DNA from: Molothrus aeneus
Taxonomy: Eukaryota; Chordata; Aves; Passeriformes; Icteridae
Direction: 5' to 3'
DNA length: 64,000 nt
Assembly (NCBI RefSeq): GCF_037042795.1
Contig: NC_089648.1
Coordinates: forward strand, 7,467,501 to 7,531,500
Shown: in pieces, positions 23,801 to 33,663 of the stretch
How positions within the stretch are numbered: position 1 is the stretch's first letter
Layout of the letters: every line of letters begins with the position of its first letter
The notes under the pieces: model-generated
The model's input: only the letters and a program-made list of their open reading frames with translations
Database searches by the model: none
What the model was told of the DNA's origin: nothing
Translations under genes and position numbers: made by a program

Positions 23801-26800
23801 TCCCATATCCAGGCAGAGCTAAAGCAGGGATGAGACAGCACCTGTAGGCAAGACCTGCTGAGCAAACTTTGGGAAATGCCAAAGGTGATTCCTCTGCAGC
23901 AGCAGCCGCCAGCACATCAAGGAGGGCAAGAGCTGCTCATCCCCTGCATCACCCTCCACAGCACTGGACCATGGCCAGCAGTGCTGGGGGAAGTCAGGGA
24001 CATCTAAGCTCCCTGTAGGTAATTGAAAGTTGATTGTAGCTAAAATCAGCTGCCAGCAGCTGAATGTGTGCCAGGCCCTCCCCAGGTGGGTGCCCGGTCT
24101 CAGCTCTCCCACAGGCAGGGACGTTCCCCCTCTCAGCATGCCCAGCTCTGCCTGCCTGGGACCTCAGCAAAGAGGGGCATCCCCTCCTACCCCCACCAAG
24201 AGGTCAGTGTGCCCAGAAATAAGATTTATCAGTGGCAATTCTGGCCTTGTAATGCCCTTGTGCAGCAGCTTTTCTCTGGGTGAAAAGAGGACTCAGTTTT
24301 CCAGCACTGCTAATCCTCTGTAAAGTTCACTTGGTAGCTGGAGAGATTGCTGCAGCTTTACTGAAAACAAACATCTTCCTCTGAAATGTGTTGCCTTTGG
24401 CCAGGCTGATGTGTTTATCAAGCAGCTTTTATCATTGCTTGCTTTATTTTATGCCATCTATTACCAGTGCCCTGTGTGCTTTTGCTCTGTGGTGTGTTTT
24501 AGTCATAGTTTTATTTGTATAGTGCAAATAAAGTGCATCTGATTGTAGCTTGTTTGCTCTAATTAGAGCAACACTGGAGCATGGTTCCTCAGTGTTGACA
24601 TTGTTCTCCAGGATGAGGAGAGCAGACTCAGGGCTCCTGGGCTCTGCTGCCAGCCTTCCCTCTCTGTGCCATCCCTCTCTGTGCCAACCATTTGTCTTCA
24701 GAATTAGAAACCTGAATAAATGAGAGCTACCTGGATTGGGGACTGAGTATTTTGCATGTTTGTGAATGCATCAGATGCACTTAGAAAGTGTATTTTCATT
24801 AGGACAAAGAAACCAATTATCATTTAATCAGGATATCCCCTAGCAGTAATTAGTCACAAAGGAGAACTGAGATTCCCCACCATGAATATACAATTCAAAA
24901 GAAGATTGCCAATATTAAATCCACACTCAGAGATACTTCTTGTCATGAAGCTGGATGATTGTAATAGAGCTGAGAAATACTTCAGAAAGCAAATTTTATT
25001 AGGTAAGTGGTCAGTGCTCCTTATTGTGGCATTTACAAGCAGTTCAGAGTTTTCTGAAAGCAATGGGTTACAGAGGAACTAGATTGACTTTCTTGCAAGT
25101 TATGACTCAGGTAGAAATATTTAGCACTTCCAAATATTGTAACCACTGCTGAGCTCTTGGCTAAACCCAGGGGTCTATAGGCAAGGTGTACCATGCAGAT
25201 TTTTTGGCAATTGAGGAAAGAAGGCATTCACAGCTTCTGGGACTGGAACACATTTGTGTCTGAAGGCAGCTGAGAATGAGAGAGAGCCTGGAAGGAGAGT
25301 GATGATGACAGCTCTGCCTGGTGTAACAGGAAACCTCCTCAGCAAGAGGCAAGGGAGATGAATTATGGGGTAGTGCAGCCTCCACTGTCACCACTCATTT
25401 GTTGCACTTAATGAATGACTGGAATCAGTCACATAATGGATGCTCAAAGACCAGAAAAAACCTCCTGCTGCTCACCTGGGCAGAGCTGCAGAGGACCCAA
25501 ACAAATGCCTCAGGGCCTTTGCCTGACAAAAGGAGCCAGTGTGGGTACAAGCAAAGTCAAGTCTGTTTTCAGCTGCACTGGGAAAGCCAAGTCTCAGCTG
25601 TCTGTCTCCATCAAAATCAGATGGGATTTAGATTTTGGATAAATTATGGGGACTGGTGGGTCACTAATTGGACATGTTTCAGTTCCCTGTGCAGTTTCAC
25701 TGCTCTTTAATAGAATGCTGTCAGAAATCCCCATTTCAAAGGTGGATTTGTTTCAGAGGCTGTGGTATTTCTGCAAAGAGCCTGTGCAGCCTCAATCTAC
25801 CACAGAGCACACACAGGACTGCAGAAATGTCATTTTCTTCTTTACCCCAATAGCACAATGCTACTGAGAGTTTCATTGGCTACTCTGTCCCTTTTAGCCC
25901 TCTGGCTCTTCTGTTTTGCTTTTCTTTATCCATTTTCTAGGACCCAAACTGGGAACCACACGCAGACCCTCCAGGTGGTATCTTGTGCTGCCCAACATGT
26001 ATTTTGGCAGCTCTCCTGGGCCAGAGGATACCCAGACTGATGGCACAGGTAGGGCAGGGATCTGCCATCCCAGCGGTGTGGCCATCTGCCCTGGGGTGCT
26101 CTAGTCAGGAGTCAGAGCTTGGCTTTGAGCCCATGTGGGGACAACATGTGTTTGGGATTACAGCTTCAGCAGGGGAAGCTGCCATCCCTAATTAAACTCC
26201 TCCATAAGGCTGCAGCTTGGCATTGGCACACACAGATCTCTGAGCATGAACTTTCCAAATCTCTCCCCTTGTTTCTGCTCTTGAACATTTTCAGTGCTGC
26301 AGCTGGTGCCTCCTTCCTTTGGCAGCAGAGTCTTTTACAAGTGGCAGGCACACAGGCAGGAGGATTAACTGCACCACAAAGGGGAAAGATGGTGCTTGGG
26401 AACACAGGTGGGAGAACAAGCTAAGGGGCTGCATCCACACAAAAAAGGTAGCCAGGTAGCCCATGAGGGGGTTTGCCATCATTTCTCACAAGCTCTGCCA
26501 AAGGCTGACTGAATGGCTGGGGGATTAGCTCAGGGTTTTGGAGACTCTGCTTTTTCCTTGGGTGTGATTTCTTATTCTTGTTGGCAGGTAGCAGAAATCA
26601 AGAATGGACTACAGCTGACCATGCAGCAAGTGCTCCTCTGTCTCCAGCTGGCTGGGCTGAGCATTTCAAGTGAAGGAGCCATGGTGAGGCTGAAGATCAT
26701 CTCTTCCCCAGGTTATGACTCCTCACTGTCATCATAAATTAGGTAGGGACTTTATCTCTAAAGCTCACTGTTTTATGTCCCTTTTAACATTTGCAATTAG

Positions 26801-28620
26801 GAGAACTCTGAGCAATTCCTTTCAGCACTACTTTGCCACAACATCTGCCTTTGGCTGTAGGCTCTAGTTTAATTAACTTGCCACGAGAACAAATCTCCTT
26901 TTACCCTTTTTTAATTTCCCACTCTCTAATTTCATTGCATAGTGATTTGTGTCTCAGCTGCCACATGGGGACAGTAAAACAGGGATAATGTCAGGGTGAA
27001 TAACCTCAAAGCCTGGCAAGCACCCAGGTACTGACTGTGGCAAGTACTGTGGCTGCACTTGGCTCTGCCAATGGTTTGGAACATTATCTTCCCCAGACTC
27101 AGGATATGTAGTCACACCACTGGATTTACTGAGAGAAAACTACTCAGTCATATTCCCAGACAATCTCAAATGCTGTTTCTCCTCTCTCAACCCCTCCTCT
27201 TCCTACATCTACTTTCCTGGGCATCTGGAAAGCTGAAAAAGCAGGTTTATTTAAGGGACCTTTCTAAAGAAGAGAGGAACCATCAGAGCTGCTTCACACA
27301 GACCTCTGTGCTGGTCTGCAATGCAAAATTATTTAGGGGGACTGAGAAGGAGGCCAGCTCTGGGCCCCTCTGCCCTGCAGGAGGAACACTCCAAATTCAG
27401 CCAAAGAGATTGCATATGTTAATGATCATCCAGGAGAGAGGAACCAGGGGAAGTTATTAAGCTATTCAAAACATATTTTAGAACCCCCAGACAGGACAGA
27501 GAGCCCTCTGATTTATTCCATGGAGAGAAAAGGCAGTAGAATGCTCAGTTAGATGGGGGGTGCAGGATCCCACATCGCTTTCCCTGAGGCTGGGGTAGTC
27601 TCAGGGATGCCCATGGGATGATCACTTGCATAAGCAAGGAGGCACAGCTGAGCCACAGCAGTGGTTGCCTGTAGCCTCCTGCCTGGATGCAAACAGGGTC
27701 ATCCCAGCCACACTGATTATGTGCTGTGGCATTGAAAAGTGGGCCATCAATACAGACAGGAGAACCTAGCACTGAAGGGGTTTTTGTTACAAAACTCTCG
27801 AGCTATCAGATATCAAAGACCAGATAATACAAAGTCTCCTGCAGCAACAAATCCAGGCTTGAGCAAGAACAGTTCTGACTCTCCCACAGGCTGTAAGCAA
27901 TCGTGTTCCCTGTGTGTGTCCAACATTTTCTCACCCTTTGTGAGACACTTAGCAGGGTGGAAATCTTGCAGGGAGACATCTCAGGCATGTGTCAGAAATG
28001 GAGCCCAAAGCAAGGCAGCCTGGAAGATTTAGTGCTCAGGGTTCTGTCAGCACAGCCTGAGGGGAAGCATTTGGTCCTGTGACACTGAAGAGATAACTTA
28101 TGTCTTCCTGGTACCAGGAGTTTGACCTACTTCCCTCTGCCTTTCAGAGGAATCTAATGCAAAATGGCCCAGAAAAGAAATTGTAATTCTTTGTGGTGCC
28201 CTGAAGTCACAAGCCAGGCACCTGCATGCTTGGTACTGAATTTCACAGTCTGAGACACTCAGAACTTCCAGAGCTGGGGTTTCTTGGGCCATTCTTTTCT
28301 GCTTTACCATTTCTGTGCAGTTTGCCTCTGGAGAACAGAAATTGCTGAGGGCATCCTAGAGGTGAGATTGCAAAAACAGAGGCTGTAAGAAAATTCCAAA
28401 TATCCTGACAGTTATGATGAAGCCTGCAAAGCTGACCTTGTGGTTACACCCCTTTCCTCACTTACCCTCCTGTCCACAGCACAGTGAGCTGTGGGAGCCC
28501 ATGGGCATGTGTGAGGTATGGGTTGGTGTTCCTGGGAAGTGCTGCTCTGTAAGCACCAGCAGCCAGTCTGGCATCTCAGTGTCAGTATATGGAGATAATC
28601 AAAACACCTCTGAGGATAAC
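20819..28620. other. Intergenic, 7.8 kb, no gene or repeat recognised
   Basis: An A-rich tract at 21764-21787 is the only simple repeat noted. Open frames up to about 130 codons occur on both strands but none shows a recognisable domain. The 24.36-24.56 kb stretch, with taatgcaaataaag-like text and AT-rich palindromic bits, could be conserved non-coding DNA but I cannot tell from one sequence. Confidence 0.5.
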
Positions 28621-29043
28621 TGTGGCATTCACATTTTCTGAAAAAATCCCTTTGCCCAGGATTTTTCTCCTGGGAAGCTGAAAAGCCTCAGAGAAAAAGG
28701 AAAACAATTCTTAGCTCATTTGCTTCTCCTGTGTTGTGCTCATGTGGAATGTGTTTGGAGATTGTTTACCCACAAGTGATTGTTTCATTGGATTCTGCTG
28801 TGAGTTGTTTTCAGTCATTGGCCAATTGGAGCCAAGCTGTGTTGGGACTCTGGAAAGAGTCACGAGTTTTCATTATTATCCTTTAAGCATTTAGTAAGTA
28901 TCCCTTCTGTATTCTTTAGTATTAGTTTAGTATAGTATTCTTTAATCTAATATAGTATCATAAAATACTAAGTTAGCCTTCTGAGAACATGGAGTCAGAA
29001 GCATCATTCCTGCTTTGTTGGGGCATTCCCTGCAAATACAATA
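28621..29043 (+). mobile_element. Solo LTR (TGTCACTGTCAT family), probable 6-bp duplication
   Basis: Opens tgtggcattcacattttctg and ends gcaaatacaata. It carries ttagccttctgagaacatgg then agtcaga near the 3' end. Flanks gataac and gatagc match at five of six bases. Its AATAAA has mutated to aatact. Confidence 0.78.
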
Positions 29044-30596
29044 GATAGCCACGAGTTCTGCTTGGGGAACAGAGAGGACAAACAAACCATTGGTCTCACA
29101 CCTTGGTGCAGCACTCATCATCCAACAGGATCCCAGCAATCATCACTCCACTGAGATGGGAATATTGTTAGAATATAGGGAAGTGAGGGGTCACAAAGAT
29201 CTTTCTCTCTTTAACTGCCCTTGCTCTTGCTTGCTGGCTCTGGTAAAACCCAGCAGCTAAATATGAGGGCTCTGGAAGAACTGGATTTACTGAAAGGGAT
29301 GATGATTCCCCAGAAAAGTGGCCTTGCAGATGCCCTTTCTCTCAGCTGCTGCCAAAGCATTCCCTGTTTTGTAGCAAAACTTGGTTTCTGTTTGTGTTAG
29401 CACTGACTCCCTGGTCCCCACTGCCCTGGGACAGAGGAAGGGATGTGCTGTGATCCACGTGGTGTCACACTTGGGAAGACAGAGAGCAAGGCAGCTCTGT
29501 TGAGATCAATAAATTTATGGAAGGAACTAACATGATTTGGCAACTCTTGACACCACAAATCAGGATGACACTTAGCCTACAGAGGAGATTACACTGCAAC
29601 AAGAAGAACCATAACAATGTAATTCCTGCTATTTAGACATTCCTGTTTCAAAGCAACACACTGGTTGTAGCCAGACAAACTCCAGTGGGATTCTCAAATG
29701 AGGCTGAAAGGGTTAAGTGCCCAGAGCTCTGGGCCTGATCCTTTAGAGCAGTCACCTACCCCTTTCCAAAAAGAAAATCCACTAAACCCCATTTGGACTA
29801 GTGTTAATGTAGTATGCATTCATAACTGGGGGAAAAAAAGGTTAAGCTTACAACAGCCATTTGTTACAGTCACTTTCTTCGCTTGTTTTCGTGCTTGCAA
29901 GCCTGTGCATGTCTGTGCACAGCTCTCCATGACATCTTACAGATCCTCTGCAAGTGTCTAGGCTGCAAGATGCAGAGCAGCATTTTGGTGTTTGGGCTGC
30001 TTTTCTTAGGAGGGAAAGTGGCCCCAGCCAGAGGAAACGCCAACAAGCAGTCATTGCTCTTTTGCTCAAACACTATAAATAAATAACATATAAACAAAAG
30101 GGTTTCTTCAGAGAAAATGGACAAATCCTTGGAAGAAAAATTCCCCCCAGGATAATGGCACACAGGAAATCCCTGAGCCACAAATCTCACGAGGCTGGGA
30201 AATATTTGGAAGATCAAGCAGTGGTTGTTTGGCCTTTCTTATGTCAGCTCCTCACAGAAGCAGGATCAGGGTTAAACAGTCCCTTGACTTCACTTGGGAT
30301 AACTCTTCTCTGTCAACTCTTAATTTTTTATTGCCTTTATTATTTATTATTTTTATTATTTATTATTTTACCCATATTATTTATAACCCTTAATTGTTTA
30401 TTTTCTTTCCTCCTGGATGCCCTCGGATGGAGCAGGGTGGCAGCAGTTCTGCAGAACAGGGTGAATGCCACTCCACATCTCCCTGCTGGTCACCTTCAAA
30501 CAGGGCAAACATGCCAGGCAGAGTGAGGGGCCACCCACCAGGTCATGCAGATGAACTCTCCAAGTGAATGGTATGGTAGAAGCAGGCACTGGGAAT
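29044..30596. other. Intergenic, no gene seen
   Basis: An AT-rich low-complexity patch of ttatta and ttattt words spans about 30322-30398. No exon recognised. Confidence 0.5.
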
Positions 30597-30960
30597 AATG
30601 TGCTCTGACTCCATGATTTCAGAAGGCTGAAAAATTGCTTTCTTAAGCTATGTTATATTACACTAATACTATACTAAATTAAATACTAAAGAGATTCCAT
30701 ACTTAAGAAAAACCCATGACTGGGACAGCCAGGACAGAGCTTCGAGTGATTGGCTGATCACTCAAAACAACTTTCACCGGTGTCCAGTTAACAAACCACT
30801 TTGGGTAAACAATCTCCATAACCCATTCCACAGGTGCCAAACAACAGGAGCAGTGAACAGAGGTTAGAATTGTTTTCTCTTCTTCGCTCTGTGCTTCTCC
30901 AGGAAAAATCCTGTGAGCGGGAGAGGGGGATGTCTCTCCCTGTTCAGAGAATGTGAATGC
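30597..30960 (-). mobile_element. Degenerate LTR
   Basis: Contains ctctgactccatgatttcag then aaggct at the left, a run of tactatactaaa-type words, a gattggctgatcactcaaaa segment, and a tctccaggaaaaatcctgtg segment at the right. This matches the order of the TGTCACTGTCAT family read in reverse, though diverged. No clear duplication. Confidence 0.55.
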
Positions 30961-31326
30961 CACAGAATGGGATTTTCTCCCCATTTTCCCCCAGGGTGGG
31001 ACCAAACGCGCTGCTCTGCCTCCGAACCGCTGGTGCCTGGGCCAGGAGCTCCTGGAAGGAGCGATCAGCAGGAGCGAAGATTCATTCCTCTGTGTGTCTG
31101 TGTGCTCGCAGCACCATCTAGTGCTTCGCAGAGATTTCTTTTCCCCCTTCCCCAAATTCCAGGGATGGGGATCCATCCTGTCCTCCCGGGCACGCCGGTA
31201 TTCCCAGGCTGGCGGGGGGCTGGCTGTGAAGGCAAAGCCTGCCCAGCGCATGTGTGACAGCCTGGAGAAGGGCAGCACAGGATGAAAGATGTGTCGGCAT
31301 CTCGGGCTGGGTGAGATGCTGGTGTG
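30961..31326. other. CpG-containing intergenic patch between two LTRs
   Basis: More GC- and CpG-rich than the DNA around it. It contains a CTCF-like motif. Open frames run through it on both strands, consistent with base composition rather than coding. Confidence 0.5.
31107..31126 (-). promoter_or_regulatory. Candidate CTCF-binding motif
   Basis: On the minus strand 31126-31107 reads GAAGCACTAGATGGTGCTGC, close to the core CCACYAGRKGGCRCT. It lies about 1.5 kb upstream of the PARP1 start codon. Motif match only; a position-weight score was not computed. Confidence 0.35.
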
Positions 31327-31725
31327 TGTGACCGTGTTCACAGGGGTTCTTGGATGAGGGAAGAGATGAGAATGTTGACTCCATGATCAGAAGGCTTGAT
31401 TTATTATTTTATGATATATATATATATATTACATTATAACTATACTAAAAAGGAAAAGAAGGACAGGTTTTCTCAGAAGCTAGCTAAGCTAAGAATAGAA
31501 AAGAAAAAATGGTAACAAAGGCAGCTCTCTCAGACTCTGTCCAAGATAGCTCGGTCCTTGATTGGCCATTAATTATAAACATCCAACATGGGCCAATCAC
31601 AGATCCACCTGTTGCATTCCACAGCAGCAGATAACCATTGCTTACATTCTGTCTCTGAGGCCTCTCAGCTTCTCAGAAGGAAAAATCCTAAAGAAAGGAT
31701 TTTTAGTGAAAAGATGTCTGTGACA
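31327..31725 (-). mobile_element. Solo LTR (TGTCACAGACAT family) with perfect 6-bp duplication
   Basis: Begins tgtgaccgtgttcacagggg, ends gatgtctgtgaca, flanked by ggtgtg at 31321-31326 and 31726-31731. Contains a short TA run. The minus strand has AATAAATCAAGCCTTCTGA and then the CATGGAGTC motif. It is the nearest LTR upstream of PARP1, about 0.9 kb from the start codon. Confidence 0.9.
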
Positions 31726-31731
31726 GGTGTG

Positions 31732-31995
31732 CATCTCTGAGTGACAGTGTGAGCTGCCTCCAGCCCATTCGGGGCTTGGTTGATCCCTAATTGCAGAATC
31801 TCTATAAAATTAATGACAAATACTTGAAGTAACTTCAGTGCTCTCCTCTTCCTTCTGGAAGCTGCAGAGCCAATGCCCTCTGCTGATAGCAGAGGATAAT
31901 TATCTACTGTGAGTAGGAAAGAAAATATCCAGATTTAATTTATCTAATCACTCTTCTTTGATTTTGTCAGCAGCCCCAGGGGCTGGAGGGCACAC
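31732..31995. other. Intergenic, no feature seen
   Basis: Short AT-leaning spacer between the LTR and the promoter-proximal CR1 fragment. Nothing recognised. Confidence 0.5.
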
Positions 31996-32278
31996 AATGA
32001 CAGAATTGTCGAGGTTGGAAGGGACCTTTGGACATCACCATTCCAACTCCTGCCCAGGCAGGGTCACCTGGAGCAGGTGACATAGGAGAGGTTTGGACTG
32101 TCCCCAGAGAGGGACCCCATGACCTCCCAGCGCAGCTGTCCCAGCGCTCTGCCACCCTTATGTGAAGCAGCGCTTCCTCATGTCGGGGGGGAAATTCTCA
32201 TGTTCTAGAAATTCTCGTGGTTCAGTTTACGGCCATCGCTCCTCGTCCTGGAGCACCACCGGAACGCTCGCCTGCAGG
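31996..32278 (-). mobile_element. CR1 LINE fragment abutting the PARP1 promoter
   Basis: Opens with the reversed CR1 3'-end signature (gacagaattgtcgaggttgg, then gaagggacc) and continues through other recognisable CR1 segments such as the one reading gttcagtttacggccatcgc. It is 5'-truncated as usual. It ends where the CpG island begins, about 360 bp before the start codon. Confidence 0.75.
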
Positions 32279-32392
32279 TGACATCACGAGACCAGTATTT
32301 GTGTGCGGGAGAGCTGCTGAGCTCAGGTTCTCCCAGGACACGGGAGCCCGCTCTGTGTCCCTGGGGTGCGGGACAGGATGAGGAGGATGCTC

Positions 32393-32412
32393 GCGGGACC
32401 GGGACTCGAACC
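32393..32412 (-). other. tRNA T-arm-like sequence (perfect B-box match)
   Basis: On the minus strand 32412-32402 reads GGTTCGAGTCC, an exact match to the Pol III internal B-box consensus GGTTCGANTCC. It is followed by CGGTCCCGCG, resembling a tRNA acceptor 3' strand. I could not fold a full tRNA: no A box, a spacing of only about 63 nt to a pairing partner, and no T-run terminator. Probably a tRNA relic or chance in GC-rich DNA. Confidence 0.3.
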
Positions 32413-32569
32413 CGCGGCCCTCAGGGCGCAGCACGAGCCGCGCCGCCGCGCCCGCCTCCCATTGATACACAGGAGGAACCTCCAGGTTTGCGCAATCGAT
32501 GCCCGAGCGGCGGATCCTCCCGGCCGGCGAGGCGAGGGTGCGTGCTCGGCGCTCGGCTGGCGCTGCCGC

Positions 32570-32606
32570 GGGCGGGGCGGCGGCGGGCGCGCGGCGCGGG
32601 GCGGGG
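32570..32606 (+). promoter_or_regulatory. G-run cluster, potential G-quadruplex and GC boxes
   Basis: Five runs of three or more G lie at 32570-32572, 32574-32577, 32585-32587, 32598-32601 and 32603-32606, ending 30 bp before the start codon. The spacing permits a G-quadruplex in promoter DNA or in the 5' UTR. The runs also make Sp1-like GC boxes. Formation is inferred, not shown. Confidence 0.5.
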
Positions 32607-32635
32607 CGGCGGCGGCGGGCGCGGGAGCGGCGGCG

Positions 32636-32755
32636 ATGGCGGAGCCGGCGGAGAAGCTGTACCGGGCCGAGTATGCCAAGAGCGGCCGCGCCTCCTGCAA
32701 GAAGTGCGGCGAGAGCATCGCCAAGGACTCGCTGCGCCTGGCGCTCATGGTGCAG
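32636..32755 (+). CDS. PARP1: PARP1 exon 1 (coding part)
   Basis: Forty codons, phase 0 end, donor gtaccg. Encodes the first half of zinc finger 1, including ligands C21 and C24 in the segment SCKKCGES. The same 40-codon split is found in human PARP1. It lies inside a CpG island. Intron 1 (4378 bp) starts very GC-rich and carries a (GT)15 run, a GGAT repeat, an LTR-like element near 35.2 kb and a CR1 fragment near 36.2 kb. Confidence 0.96.
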
Positions 32756-33630
32756 GTACCGCGTGGCGGGGCCGCTGCGGGCGGGGGGCGGGCTGATCCG
32801 GCCGCTCCCGGCCAGCCCGCGGCTCCTCTTCCTCCGCGGTGCTCCGGAGCCGCTCGGCCGCGCTTTTCGCTGCTGCGGGGGCGAGCGCAGCCTATTTTTA
32901 ATAGAGGCGGCTTCGCTCGCTGCCGTGTCCGCAGCAGCGCCGGTGCCCGGGGCAGCCGTGCCCGCAGCGCTCCCGGGCGGGGGGAGCCGCTTTCCCCGCT
33001 CCCCCGGGCTGCAGGGGCGGCTGGAGCACAAGCCGTGCAAAGTTCACCGTGCGGGGCCGGGGCGCGCACAGAGGCGCTGTGTGCCGTGCGGGGGGCGAGG
33101 CGAGCTCCGCGCCCCGGGAAGCGGCTCGGTGTGCTGGCCGGGCCGGGGAATCCCCGCTCGGAGCGCGCTTTGCATGCGACGCAGAGGAACTGCGGCCCGC
33201 AAGCGGTGAGGGGCTGGGGCAGCCCCGGATGGCAGGAGATGAGAGGAGAGGAGCGGCCGGGCCCGGGTCTGGCTGAGCTGCTGGCACACGGCAGCTGGAG
33301 CAGCGGAACCGCAGTTGGCGAGCGGGCCGCGAAGGCACGGTGTGCTCTCCGCCGCCCTCGTGGTGTTATTTGCCTTTTGGGGAAGAGACTGCTCAGCTCA
33401 CTTTTGGAAGGAAGGGAAGAGCCCCGTTCTGTGTGGAGGGCTGGGAGCTGTGCACGGAGCCGGCATCCCTGCCTGCTGCGGGAGGATGCGGAGGGAATCG
33501 CCGCTGTCCCGGGGACGAGGGGGGGACTCTGTCCCCGCTGGCTGCACAGGGCAGAGGGGAGGGGGCGCCTGCGGCGTGCTGGGGGCGGGCTGAGTTTGGG
33601 GGTGTTGCTGTGGAAGGTAAGCAAAGGCTT

Positions 33631-33663
<33 letters not shown>

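Noticed and set aside
30703..31341. 212-codon minus-strand open frame
   Set aside because: It runs across LTR-derived sequence and the CpG patch and has no domain. A plus-strand frame overlaps it, as expected from composition.
1848..31725. Retroviral genes linked to the LTRs
   Set aside because: The LTRs stand alone with target-site duplications directly at their ends. No gag, pol or env-like reading frame lies between or beside them, so they are solo LTRs.
1..32000. Exons of a neighbouring gene such as STUM, which lies on the 5' side of PARP1 in human
   Set aside because: No open segment resembled the transmembrane protein expected, and none had paired splice sites with protein-like content.
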